From DATGCT01 sp964495575 (GTDB lineage Bacteria > Patescibacteriota > Minisyncoccia > UBA6257 > GWB1-50-10), in NCBI GenBank assembly GCA_964495575.1, contig CAZBVS010000003.1:1-38729 (forward strand): a DNA stretch of 38,729 bases, in the 5' to 3' direction. Below, piece after piece: positions 23,738 through 31,426 of the stretch. Every line of letters starts with the position of its first letter. The stretch's first letter is position 1. The notes under the pieces are model-generated. The model worked only from the letters and a program-made list of their open reading frames with translations. It was not told where the DNA came from and did no database searches. The translations under genes were made by a program, and so were the position numbers.

Positions 23738-23761
23738 AATACCCTCATTCCTGAGGGTATT
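23738..23761. terminator. Bidirectional terminator between the Clp-type gene and rplT
   Basis: AATACCCTCA-TTCC-TGAGGGTATT, a perfect 10-bp stem between convergent genes. Confidence 0.85.
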
Positions 23762-23781
23762 AAAATATATTTTCAACTAAC

Positions 23782-24129
23782 TTATTTTTTTACTTTCTTC
23801 ACAACTGCTGAAAAAGCTTTAGGATTATTCTCTGCCAAACCAGCTAAAACCTTTCTGTCTAACTCTACCTCGTTCTCTCTCAACAAATGAATGAGCTTGC
23901 TGTAAGTTAAACCATTTTCTCTAGCCGCTGCATTTATCTTAGTATTCCAAAGCTTTCTAAAATCTCTTTTTTTAGTCTTTCTATCTCGAAAAGCGTAAGA
24001 CTTGGCTTTCATCCAAGCCTCCTTTGCTGCTTTCTTCTTATTCTTTCTGTGCCACCTATAACCTTTCGTTTCTTTCAAAACCTTCTTCCTCTTTTTATTC
24101 TTTTGTTTACCTCTTTTTACTCTAGACAT
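23782..24129 (-). CDS. rplT: 50S ribosomal protein L20
   Basis: 115 aa, the standard length. L20 is an early 23S rRNA-binding assembly protein. The extended basic N-terminus (MSRVKRGKQKNKKRKK) and the helical motifs 'GYRWHRKNKKKAAKEAWMKA', 'FRKLWNTKINAAARENGLTY' and 'LDRKVLAGLAENNPKAF' are clear. Last gene of the conserved infC-rpmI-rplT operon. Only 5 nt separate it from rpmI. In other bacteria L20 represses this operon; no such leader structure is evident here. Confidence 0.97.
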   Translation of the reverse strand: MSRVKRGKQKNKKRKKVLKETKGYRWHRKNKKKAAKEAWMKAKSYAFRDRKTKKRDFRKLWNTKINAAARENGLTYSKLIHLLRENEVELDRKVLAGLAENNPKAFSAVVKKVKK

Positions 24130-24134
24130 AATTT

Positions 24135-24314
24135 TTATTCACTTAAAAGTTCAGAAACTTGCTTTTTATCTAAATCAACATCTTTCTTACCAAGCTTCCT
24201 TTGTTTTTGGTTAGAATTCCACTTACTACGATTATGACCCAATCCTTGGGCCCTTCTTTTTACTTTTCCGTTTTTAGTTACTTTTAATCTATCTCTAATA
24301 CTTTTGTTAGCCAT
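24135..24314 (-). CDS. rpmI: 50S ribosomal protein L35
   Basis: 59 aa, starting MANKSIRDRLKVTKNGKVKR, followed by 'RRAQGLGHNRSKWN' and 'KQRKLGKKDVDL'. The 'R.KVT..GKV.R......H' pattern and the position between infC and rplT identify bL35. It is slightly diverged from the common 'MPKMKT' start. It is too short for many gene callers. Confidence 0.92.
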   Translation of the reverse strand: MANKSIRDRLKVTKNGKVKRRAQGLGHNRSKWNSNQKQRKLGKKDVDLDKKQVSELLSE

Positions 24315-24386
24315 AATTATAATTTAATTAAAATTAAACAATAAGACTCTTAACTTAACTTATCATTTTTAAAAAGAATGTCAAAA

Positions 24387-24902
24387 CTACTCCTGAACAA
24401 TCTGGGTCGTAAACCCTCTTCCTGTATATTTTGGTTTCATTGTCTGCTTATAAGGAAAATCAACCATCTCCAAAAAATCATTCAGTTTCTGTTTAGCAAA
24501 TCCCTTGTTTGCTTTCTCTCTTCCTTTTAAAAACATAAACACCTCTACTCTATGTCCTTTCTTTAAGAATCTTTCTGCTCTTTTTGCTTTTGTGTTTAAA
24601 TCATTATCCGCTGATCGTGGAGTAATCTGCACTCTTTTCATATCTTTCTGCTTTTTCTTTTTCTTTTCTTTTTGAGCCTCCTTTTCTTTTTCATACCTAA
24701 ACTTGTCATAACTATATATCTTAACTACCGTAGGATCAGCCTGGGGTGCAATCTCGATTAGATCTAAGTCCTTCTCTTTAGCCATCTTTAAAGCCTCCTC
24801 TATTGGCTTAACCCCAAGATTATTTCCTTCGGGGCCAATAACACGGACTTTTTTGGCTCTAATCTTCTTATTTATTCTTGTTTTGTTTTTTCTTCTATTC
24901 AA
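24387..24902 (-). CDS. infC: Translation initiation factor IF-3
   Basis: 171 aa. IF-3 prevents premature subunit joining and checks start codon choice. N-terminal domain: 'RINKKIRAKKVRVIGPEGNNLG' (trimmed motif RINKKIRA), then 'EALKMAKEKDLDLIEIAPQADPTVVKI' with 'DLIEIAP'. A basic linker of many Lys residues follows. The C-terminal domain has 'ITPRSADNDLNTKAKRAERF' and 'KGHRVEVFMFLKGREKAN'. The only suitable start is TTG at 24902, with no in-frame ATG in the preceding codons. Rare starts of infC are known for autoregulation in other bacteria (AUU in E. coli). Confidence 0.95.
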   Translation of the reverse strand: MNRRKNKTRINKKIRAKKVRVIGPEGNNLGVKPIEEALKMAKEKDLDLIEIAPQADPTVVKIYSYDKFRYEKEKEAQKEKKKKKQKDMKRVQITPRSADNDLNTKAKRAERFLKKGHRVEVFMFLKGREKANKGFAKQKLNDFLEMVDFPYKQTMKPKYTGRGFTTQIVQE

Positions 24903-24963
24903 GGTTTCAAATAAAGGATATATGAAATAATACCTGTTGTAAAGACTAAAACACTTGAATTAA

Positions 24964-24972
24964 TGATATAAT
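24964..24972 (+). promoter_or_regulatory. Extended -10 box upstream of the DUF5679 gene
   Basis: TGATATAAT (extended -10) gives a 5' leader of roughly 50 nt before the ATG at 25029. No good -35 hexamer is present. Confidence 0.4.
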
Positions 24973-25028
24973 AGGGGTATAAACACATTAAAGGTCAAAC
25001 CAAACCTATTTTTACATAAAATAACAAT

Positions 25029-25214
25029 ATGGCTGAACTAAAAGCTCTTTGTATGAAGTGTCGTGACGACGACAACAAACCTACCATGCAAACAATGGAG
25101 GATGTAAACATTGAAGAGAAAAATGGTCGTTACTCTGCTAGAGGCAAGTGCGCCAACTGTGGCGGCAACATGTTCAAGTTTCTCTCAAAAGAGGACGCTG
25201 AAAAAATGAAATAA
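25029..25214 (+). CDS. DUF5679 zinc-ribbon protein, 61 aa
   Basis: Two zinc knuckles, CMKC (8-11) and CANC (41-44 region, in 'GKCANCGGNMFKF'), frame the sequence 'EEKNGRYSARGKC'. This is the compact DUF5679 layout ('C.KC......NGR.A..G.C..CG..M'), common in CPR genomes and often near ribosomal genes. It is predicted to be a small zinc-binding protein, possibly nucleic-acid binding; no function has been shown. It is transcribed alone, divergent from infC, with a strong terminator. Confidence 0.88.
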   Translation: MAELKALCMKCRDDDNKPTMQTMEDVNIEEKNGRYSARGKCANCGGNMFKFLSKEDAEKMK

Positions 25215-25237
25215 GAACTTTTAATTCTTATTCAAAA

Positions 25238-25264
25238 AACCACCCGGAAACCCGGGTGGTTTTT
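25238..25264 (+). terminator. Intrinsic terminator of the DUF5679 gene
   Basis: AACCACCCGG-AAAC-CCGGGTGGTTTTT, a 10-bp GC-rich stem with a T tract. Confidence 0.88.
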
Positions 25265-25316
25265 AGTTATCCACCTCATAATTGGCTTAATCAACGCAAT
25301 GGAGGTAAAAATAAAA

Positions 25317-25342
25317 AAATAACTCAGACGGTTGAGTTATTT
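25317..25342 (-). terminator. Terminator of the 264-aa membrane protein gene
   Basis: AAATAACTCA-GACGGT-TGAGTTATTT, 23 nt beyond the stop of the minus-strand gene at 25365, with a T-rich tract on the minus strand. Confidence 0.65.
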
Positions 25343-25364
25343 CAAAATCAAACAAAATTAACCC

Positions 25365-26159
25365 CTACAAAAAATATGGATATCCTTTTATATAACTAAA
25401 ATCCATACTGTCCAACACAGAATCCAAATGTTTCACTAACCCAACCGCCTGTCTAAACCTCACTTCCAAATCCTCCACATTATCAACTAAACCATACCTA
25501 AAAATAAGAAGTTCCTGGTCAACCAACTCAACATCATAAGGCCATTCCTCATCCAATAGATACTCTAAAACATCGGGAGTAAAAACCTGTAAGGCTTCTA
25601 TCTCATACTCTTCTGGACCATATAACCTAAACTTGTCCTCAAAAGGAAACCCTAAATCAACATGGACCCCCTTCCCCACAATATTATACCCATTCCCAAA
25701 TGAATTCAGATACAGATGAGGAAAACTGCCTTCAAATTTAAACCCAAAGGCAGTGTAATAATAACTTCTCTTATGCTTCCCGTGTCCAACAGTAAACCTA
25801 AACTCAAACATTCTAAAACCTCTTCCAGCCATCTCCCCTTCAATTAGGTTAGTAATAACTGTGCTATGACCTTCATGAAGCATTAGTGCTTCTTCACCTG
25901 AAACAGACTTTCCACCTACATAACTCCATCCCTTCTTTTTAGCAAACTCCTCCCAAAATTTTTTTCGAACTCTTTTTATAAAAATAATCAAGCTTCCAAT
26001 AAAAAACACGAGGGGTAAAAAAATTACCCCCGTGTTAAATCCACTAATCAGAAAACCTAAAATAAAAAGAAATATTAACCATAAAATCCATTTTTTCTTA
26101 TTTCTCTTTATTTCCACCCAAGCTTGTTCATAAATACTGTTTATAGATTCTTTACTCAT
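25365..26159 (-). CDS. Membrane protein of unknown function, 264 aa
   Basis: A cytoplasmic N-terminus is followed by two adjacent transmembrane helices (about 24-40 and 46-63), then a ~200-residue soluble domain. That domain starts 'KKFWEEFAKKKGWSYVGGKS' and includes 'FRMFEFRFTVGHGKHKRSYYYTAFGFKFEG' strands (shown in part: 'HKRSYYYTAFGF'). The pattern 'FA...GW.Y.......E...L...G......N...G...G..F..FE' is reminiscent of DUF3137-like proteins, a weak comparison by eye. Its start lies 2 nt after a 46-aa membrane protein gene, so the two are co-transcribed. The function is unknown. Confidence 0.75.
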   Translation of the reverse strand: MSKESINSIYEQAWVEIKRNKKKWILWLIFLFILGFLISGFNTGVIFLPLVFFIGSLIIFIKRVRKKFWEEFAKKKGWSYVGGKSVSGEEALMLHEGHSTVITNLIEGEMAGRGFRMFEFRFTVGHGKHKRSYYYTAFGFKFEGSFPHLYLNSFGNGYNIVGKGVHVDLGFPFEDKFRLYGPEEYEIEALQVFTPDVLEYLLDEEWPYDVELVDQELLIFRYGLVDNVEDLEVRFRQAVGLVKHLDSVLDSMDFSYIKGYPYFL

Positions 26160-26161
26160 GA

Positions 26162-26302
26162 TTACTTCTTAACAGGGATAAAGTATATAAACCAAACGAA
26201 CCAAATAATCCAAAGACTAATTAACCAATCACCCGTAATTAACCCTTGAACCCCTCTGATCCCTAAAAACCCTAAGAATCCTAACGGCCAATTTTCTCTC
26301 AT
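26162..26302 (-). CDS. Small membrane protein, 46 aa
   Basis: Starts MRENWPLGFLGFLGIRGVQG and ends WFIYFIPVKK, a short polar start followed by two hydrophobic stretches rich in Trp, Phe and Ile. Its stop is 2 nt before the start of the 264-aa membrane protein gene, which strongly suggests a shared transcript and perhaps a physical partnership. The N-terminal 'NWPLGFLGFLGIRG' motif appears in small unannotated membrane proteins. No ribosome binding site is visible. Confidence 0.6.
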   Translation of the reverse strand: MRENWPLGFLGFLGIRGVQGLITGDWLISLWIIWFVWFIYFIPVKK

Positions 26303-26352
26303 AATTTTAAAGTTTTTTGTTTTTTATCGACAATATTATTCTACCATAAAAC

Positions 26353-26592
26353 TTACTTATAAGTATCACTGTTCCTTCTCTCTATTTTTAATAAAAATAC
26401 CTTATTATTACTAACTCTAAATATTATCCTTATACTACCCTTTCTTAATCTAAAAATATCTTCTCTTCCTTTTAATTTTTTTATATCTAAATTTTCAGGC
26501 CACGGCCTTTTTTTAAGTTTTTGTAACCCATCTTTTACTCTTTTAATCTCTTTTTTTGATAATTTTTCTAAAGCCTTCCTTATTCTATCCAT
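26353..26592 (-). CDS. RelE/ParE-type toxin
   Basis: 79 aa, slightly short for the family. The pattern is helical N-terminus 'ALEKLSKKEIKRVKDGLQKL', then 'IKKLKGREDIFRLRKGSIRI', then 'IFRVSNNKVFLLKIERR'. This is the 'L.G....yRlR.GdyRiiy.v......I..i..R' signature of RelE/ParE mRNA interferases or gyrase inhibitors. In the RelE group a C-terminal Arg/Lys/Tyr set does catalysis; Arg and Tyr residues are present near the end. The start codon overlaps the antitoxin stop (TAATG), giving coupled translation. Confidence 0.85.
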   Translation of the reverse strand: MDRIRKALEKLSKKEIKRVKDGLQKLKKRPWPENLDIKKLKGREDIFRLRKGSIRIIFRVSNNKVFLLKIERRNSDTYK

Positions 26593-26810
26593 TAAATTCT
26601 TTTAATTACTTCATTCAATTCAACCCCTTCTTTTTCAATTTCTGTAAAATCAATCACCGTCTCCCAATCACCATCTTTCTCAGGTAAGGTAAGTTTAAAC
26701 AAAGGCTTGGATCTTTTAACAACTATATACTCATCACCTTTTTCAACACCTTTAGCATATTTATCTATATTTTTTCTTAGCTCTTTAAGACCTACTATTT
26801 TTTCTTTCAT
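26592..26810 (-). CDS. Phd/YefM-type antitoxin
   Basis: 72 aa. The N-terminal DNA-binding half 'VGLKELRKNIDKYAKGVEKG' followed by 'DEYIVVKRSKPLFKLTLPE' fits the Phd/YefM fold ('s.ela..l..yl..v..Ge...it.rgkp.a.l'). The acidic C-terminal tail (DWETVIDFTEIEKEGVELNE) would wrap and neutralise the toxin. It is upstream of the toxin, as usual. A near-perfect palindrome overlaps its promoter, fitting autoregulation. Confidence 0.85.
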   Translation of the reverse strand: MKEKIVGLKELRKNIDKYAKGVEKGDEYIVVKRSKPLFKLTLPEKDGDWETVIDFTEIEKEGVELNEVIKRI

Positions 26811-26837
26811 AATTTTGTTATTTATTACTTACACATT

Positions 26838-26868
26838 AAAGTTTAACTTAAGTTGAACTTTTAATCAA
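26838..26868 (-). promoter_or_regulatory. Toxin-antitoxin promoter with palindromic operator
   Basis: On the minus strand, TTGATT (26863-26868), a 17-bp spacer and TAAACT (26840-26845). A 24-bp palindrome at 26838-26861, centred on AACTTAAGTT with a single mismatched pair, overlaps the spacer and -10. It sits 27 bp before the antitoxin start, where a Phd-like antitoxin would bind. Confidence 0.7.
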
Positions 26869-26911
26869 GATCCTAAACCCTTCCCCGACCCTCTACACTA
26901 TTGATAAAAAC

Positions 26912-26937
26912 AAACACACACCAAATAGTGTGTGTTT
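26912..26937 (-). terminator. Terminator of the tmRNA gene
   Basis: AAACACACAC-CAAATA-GTGTGTGTTT. On the minus strand a T-rich tract follows, about 10 nt beyond the tmRNA 3' end. Confidence 0.75.
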
Positions 26938-26946
26938 TTTAATATG

Positions 26947-27283
26947 TGGAGACGGCGGGAATCGAACCCACATGTGGAGACTGGCCTAAAAACAATCTAC
27001 AGACATAGTTCCAAAAAGGAACAAGAACACCTTATTTTTGTTTAGCTGATGAATCAATAAGGTAAACAACATCAGCGATCCTCATGTATAACACCGGTAA
27101 TCTCCCTATGAGGCATCAGGAAACCGATGCCTTGTCACTATGGACAAGGAGCCTGCACTTAAGCGTAAGCTAGTGCAGGAGTAGCTGTTTTTTCGGCAGC
27201 TAATAAAGTTGGTAAGTTTAACGAGTTAACCAGCTCGGTCCGCAGTTTTCAAACACAAGACTCCATCGAAGCCGATCGTCCCC
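26947..27283 (-). ncRNA. ssrA: tmRNA (transfer-messenger RNA)
   Basis: tmRNA rescues stalled ribosomes and tags the unfinished protein. The 5' end GGGGACGATCGGCTTCGATG pairs with the 3' end (CGTCTCC, 7 bp with one G-U) to form the acceptor stem. The T-arm GGGTTCGATTCCC is close to the 3' end. The tag reading frame ends ...AAEKTATPALAYA-stop, with the TAA (27159-27161) in the loop of a stem CCTGCACT / AGTGCAGG, as in other tmRNAs. The resume codon cannot be fixed by eye. CCA is not encoded: the genome reads ACAT after the acceptor stem. About 337 nt. It starts 18 nt after the smpB stop, and SmpB is its protein partner, so co-transcription and processing are likely. Confidence 0.95.
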
Positions 27284-27301
27284 ATATCTGGTTTTAAAGA
27301 A

Positions 27302-27748
27302 CTATCTATTTTTAAGGTGTCTTTTTACATCTCTATCAATATCTCTTTTCTTTATCTTCTCTCTCTTATCATGTTTCTTCTTCGACCTACAAAGACCTAA
27401 ACTCACCTTAATTTTTCCACCCTTAGTATACATTGAAAGGGGTACTATAGTCAACCCTTTCTCTTGAGTTCTCCCTGTCAAGTATTTTATCTCTTTTTTC
27501 TTCAAAAGAAGCTTCCTTGATCTCTTAGAATCATACTCCTTCGGGGCATTCTTAGGTTGATAAGCAGGAATATCAAGATTTAAAACCCAAGCCTCTCCTC
27601 CTCTTATCACAGCATATGTTCCTTTCAAGCTAGCCCCTCTTGTTAAAAGAGACTTCACCTCAAACCCTTTCAGTTCAATCCCTGCCTCAAACTCTTCTAA
27701 AACTTCGTAATCATAACGGGCTTTTCTGTTAGTGGCTATAGAAGGCAT
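27302..27748 (-). CDS. smpB: SsrA-binding protein SmpB
   Basis: 148 aa, standard length. SmpB binds the tRNA-like part of tmRNA and is needed for trans-translation. Hallmarks are 'NRKARYDYEVLEEFEAGIEL' (start), 'GFEVKSLLTRGASLKGTYAVI', 'RSRKLLLKKKEIKYL' and 'KIKVSLGLCRSKKKHDKRE'. The basic tail 'KRDIDRDVKRHLKNR' inserts in the mRNA channel. It lies 4 nt after ileS and directly upstream of tmRNA. Confidence 0.97.
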   Translation of the reverse strand: MPSIATNRKARYDYEVLEEFEAGIELKGFEVKSLLTRGASLKGTYAVIRGGEAWVLNLDIPAYQPKNAPKEYDSKRSRKLLLKKKEIKYLTGRTQEKGLTIVPLSMYTKGGKIKVSLGLCRSKKKHDKREKIKKRDIDRDVKRHLKNR

Positions 27749-27752
27749 AAAA

Positions 27753-30700
27753 TTAAACCTTACGCAGAGTTATCCGCACTTTATAATCAGCCACTTTGGT
27801 TTCAAAATCAATATCGTAATTCTTCAAAGATCTCGTACCAATCTCAGAAGCACTGACTTCCTTTTTTAATTTTTTCCTATTTCTCTCAACTAAACTACTT
27901 ATCTCATTATCTCCTTCTATTGCTAAAGTTATATTGTCTTTAGGGTCCAGCCCGGCATCCTGTCTTCCTCTTTGTATTCTTCTTACCAAATCTCTCATCC
28001 ATCCTTCTTCTTTTAACTGGTGTGTTAACTCCGTATCAAGCTCAATATCATCCAAATCTTTATCAATTACAACCTCCTTCACATTTACCTCTCCTTTTAA
28101 AACATTCTTTAATTCTTTGTTATCTTCTAACTCTTCACTAAATATTCTCAAGGTCTGTAATGGCTGCCTAACCTTTATCCCCGCCTCCTCTCTTTTTGCT
28201 AACGCCTCACTTGCCACCTCTCTCAAGATACCCATCTTATACTCCAAATCCTCATCTATTTTTTTCTTGTCATACTCAGGCCATTCCTCTAAATGAACCG
28301 ATACCTTAAACTCATAACCCTTAAACTTATTTTTTAAAGAATCATACAGACCTTCTGCAGTAAACGGTACGAAAGGAGCTGACATCTTCGAAATCTGTAA
28401 TAATACATATCCCAACACAAATACCGCATCCTCAAAATCAGACATGTCTTCAGGTTTCTGAAATCTTCTCCTAGAACGTCTGATATACCACTTAGAAAGA
28501 TCCTCAACTAAAGACTCAAGTTCTTTTCCACCTCTTCCAACATCATACTCTTCAAGATAATCTCCTACTTTCTTTAAGGTATTATTCGTTCTTGAGATAA
28601 TCCAGGAATCTAGAATGTTTTTAGGAGAAAACTTCTTTTTATACTCAATCTTTTTCTCTGTATAGATGTTTAAGAAAGAAAACGAGTTATAAAGAGTAAA
28701 CATGAAACTCCTTAAGCTCTTCTTTATCTCATCTCCATCAAATCTTTTTGGTTCTCCTGGCTTATTTCCGGTATAAAAGTGCCACCGGATAGCATCAACC
28801 CCATACTTATCTGTAGCTTCCCATGGATCAACTACATTTCCTTTAGACTTGCTCATCTTCTGACCATTCTCGTCCAAAACCAACCCTAAAGAAATCACAT
28901 TTTTATAAGGTCGTTCATACCCTAATAAAGAAGAAACCGCTAATAGTGTATAGAACCAACCCCTTGTTTGATCCATTGCCTCAGAAATATAATCTGCTGG
29001 AAAATCAATTTTCTTCTTAGGGTTAGGAACCTTCTTAAACCACCCAGCACTTTGGTCAAAAGGAAAATGAGATTGTGCAAAAGGCATCGAGCCTGAATCA
29101 AACCAAACATCCATGACTTCTTCTACTCTTCTCATCTCTCCACCACACTTATCACATTCAAAAACCACATCATCTACATAAGGACGGTGTAAATCAGCAA
29201 ATCCATAAATATTCCTTGGAAGTTTCATTAGATCTACTTCCCGAACCTCTCCAGTTTCAATAAAAACCCCTTTCTTATCATCTTTCTCCCAACCTGCCTG
29301 TTCCTCACTCCAACCTCGCATCACTGCTTCCATCATCCACAAAGGATACTCATGAGAAACAACTACTATTTTCTTATTTTCATACTTATTATCAATCTCC
29401 TCTAAAAACTTAGAAACTCTCTTTGATATATCTCTCAAATTCTCCCCTTCATCAGGTCGCTTACTAAACTTCTCACTAGTCTTTTTGAAAAAGTTTGCGT
29501 AATCACTATCTTGCTTACCATCTAAAATACCAAACTCTATCTCTCGAATCCTTTTATCGGTCTTCACTTCAACGTCTAACGCTTTTCCTATAATTTCAGC
29601 GGTTCTTTTAGTTCTTCGAAAATCAGAACAGAAAATAATATCGGGTTTGAATGATTTTAGCTTCTTGGTTGTTTTTTCTGCTTCTTTAACACCTTTATCA
29701 GTTAACTCAATATTATCTTTATTATCTGGATCACCATCTAATATTTCTTTCACATTGTGTTCGGCCTCACCATGTCGTACTAATCTATACTTGTTAGTAG
29801 AAGAACCAACAAGCTTATCAATCTCACTCATACTTCCTATGACTCGTCTATTCTCACAACTATCACACTCCCATATTGGAAGAGGGGTCCCCCAATACCT
29901 TTCTCTTGATAGAGCCCAGTCTTTAGCCCCCTTTATCCATTCTCCAAATCTACCTTCTTTTATATGAGACGGAACCCAGTTTATGTCTTCATTTTCTTTA
30001 ACTAATTTATCTCTCATATCACTCATATCAAAAAACCAAGAATCTCTTCCGTAATATAGAACCGGGGTATCACATCGCCAACAATGAGGATACTCATGGG
30101 TATAATCTTCTGTTCTATACAAAAACCCTTTTTGGTCTAATTTATCAAATATCTTCTTGTCTGTTTTTTCATCCTTAACCCCCATCCCTTCAAAATCAGC
30201 TACTCCTTCTTTAAACTTACCCTGTTCATCTACCGTATGATACTGAGGTAAACCAACCTCCTTACCTAACTGATAATCATCCTCTCCATACATCACTGCC
30301 GTATGAACCACTCCTGTACCTTCTTCAGTAGTAACGAAATCAGCCGAATAAATCTTATACGCCGTCTTGCTATCCTCAAAAGCTTCTACATCAAACAACG
30401 GCTCATAACTTAAACCTAACAATTTATCTCCTTTAAACCTTTCTAATACTTCATACTCTTCTTCTAATACTTCTAATCTTGATTCTGCTAACACCCACCT
30501 CTCTCCTTCTACAGATACCAAAACATAATCAATGTCCTCTCCGACGGCTAAGGCAACGTTCCCGGGTAAGGTCCAAGGAGTAGTTGTCCATGATAAAACA
30601 TAAGTTTTATCATTAATGTCAAACCCGTCTACTTCCTGATCTTCTAACTTAAACTTCATAAATACAGAGGTTTCTGTAACATCTTTGTAACCTTGAGCAA

Positions 30701-31277
30701 GCTCATGAGAAGAAAGGCCGGTCCCGCAACGAGGACACCAAGGTACAATTTTATATCCTTTAAATAAGTGGCCTTTCTCATTAGCCCTCTTTACAATCCA
30801 CCACAAAGACTCCATATATGAATTCTCATACGTTATATATGGTTTATCCATATCAATCCAGTACCCAATTCTCTCAGTTAGATCCTCCCACTCATCCTTA
30901 TACTTCCATACCGATTCCTTACACTTCTGATTAAACTTGCCTACTCCATACTCTTCAATCTCTTCTTTAGAGTTAAATCCTAAGTTTTTTTCAACCTCTA
31001 ACTCCACCGGTAAACCATGGGTATCCCACCCTGCTTTTCGAGGTACGTCATACCCCTGCATCGTCTTATATCTCGGAATCACATCTTTAAAAGCTCTAGC
31101 TAACACATGGTGAATCCCCGGCTTTCCGTTAGCGGTCGGGGGACCTTCGTAAAATACAAACTTTTTGTTACCTTCTGTTTTATCTTTTACTTTTTCAAAG
31201 ATATGGTTATCTTTCCAAAATTTTAATACCTTTTCTTCTATGTCAGGAAGTTTAAATTTGTCTATTTTTTGAAACAT
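27753..31277 (-). CDS. ileS: Isoleucyl-tRNA synthetase with inserted histidine phosphatase domain
   Basis: 1174 aa, about 200 longer than expected. IleRS motifs: 'GPPTANGKPGIHH' (45-57, HIGH region), 'SWTTTPWTLPGN' (editing domain, 229-240), 'SRERYWGTPLPIW' (457-469), 'DVWFDSGSMPFAQ' (723-735) and KMSKS (807-811). It resembles the eukaryote-like class of IleRS. Between 'VIGSMSEIDKLVG' (479-491) and 'DLHRPYVDDVVFECDKCGG' (695-713), normally adjacent, lies a complete histidine phosphatase domain. It has 'LVRHGEAEHN' (catalytic His502), 'CSDFRRTKRTAE' (550-561), 'REIEFGILDG' (578-587) and 'VVVSHEYPLW' (second His, 642). All phosphatase core residues look intact, so it may be active. First gene of ileS-smpB-tmRNA. 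Confidence 0.96.
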   Translation of the reverse strand: MFQKIDKFKLPDIEEKVLKFWKDNHIFEKVKDKTEGNKKFVFYEGPPTANGKPGIHHVLARAFKDVIPRYKTMQGYDVPRKAGWDTHGLPVELEVEKNLGFNSKEEIEEYGVGKFNQKCKESVWKYKDEWEDLTERIGYWIDMDKPYITYENSYMESLWWIVKRANEKGHLFKGYKIVPWCPRCGTGLSSHELAQGYKDVTETSVFMKFKLEDQEVDGFDINDKTYVLSWTTTPWTLPGNVALAVGEDIDYVLVSVEGERWVLAESRLEVLEEEYEVLERFKGDKLLGLSYEPLFDVEAFEDSKTAYKIYSADFVTTEEGTGVVHTAVMYGEDDYQLGKEVGLPQYHTVDEQGKFKEGVADFEGMGVKDEKTDKKIFDKLDQKGFLYRTEDYTHEYPHCWRCDTPVLYYGRDSWFFDMSDMRDKLVKENEDINWVPSHIKEGRFGEWIKGAKDWALSRERYWGTPLPIWECDSCENRRVIGSMSEIDKLVGSSTNKYRLVRHGEAEHNVKEILDGDPDNKDNIELTDKGVKEAEKTTKKLKSFKPDIIFCSDFRRTKRTAEIIGKALDVEVKTDKRIREIEFGILDGKQDSDYANFFKKTSEKFSKRPDEGENLRDISKRVSKFLEEIDNKYENKKIVVVSHEYPLWMMEAVMRGWSEEQAGWEKDDKKGVFIETGEVREVDLMKLPRNIYGFADLHRPYVDDVVFECDKCGGEMRRVEEVMDVWFDSGSMPFAQSHFPFDQSAGWFKKVPNPKKKIDFPADYISEAMDQTRGWFYTLLAVSSLLGYERPYKNVISLGLVLDENGQKMSKSKGNVVDPWEATDKYGVDAIRWHFYTGNKPGEPKRFDGDEIKKSLRSFMFTLYNSFSFLNIYTEKKIEYKKKFSPKNILDSWIISRTNNTLKKVGDYLEEYDVGRGGKELESLVEDLSKWYIRRSRRRFQKPEDMSDFEDAVFVLGYVLLQISKMSAPFVPFTAEGLYDSLKNKFKGYEFKVSVHLEEWPEYDKKKIDEDLEYKMGILREVASEALAKREEAGIKVRQPLQTLRIFSEELEDNKELKNVLKGEVNVKEVVIDKDLDDIELDTELTHQLKEEGWMRDLVRRIQRGRQDAGLDPKDNITLAIEGDNEISSLVERNRKKLKKEVSASEIGTRSLKNYDIDFETKVADYKVRITLRKV

Positions 31278-31369
31278 ATTTGGTTATTATTTTATTTTAT
31301 TTTTACTTTATAAGCTACTTATTTATCCTACAAAAAACACTGCCTAATTTAAAGTCTTATAAACTAAAC

Positions 31370-31398
31370 TTGACTGACCCCATTCTTATATATACACT
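31370..31398 (+). promoter_or_regulatory. rpsT promoter
   Basis: TTGACT (31370-31375), a 17-bp spacer and TACACT (31393-31398), 28 bp before the start codon. Confidence 0.65.
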
Positions 31399-31426
31399 TA
31401 AAAACGAACAATAAATAAAATATAAT

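Noticed and set aside
31278..31426. T-box or other riboswitch ahead of ileS
   Set aside because: No T-box core sequence, specifier stem or terminator/antiterminator pair could be found in the 149-bp divergent gap; only the rpsT promoter is clear.
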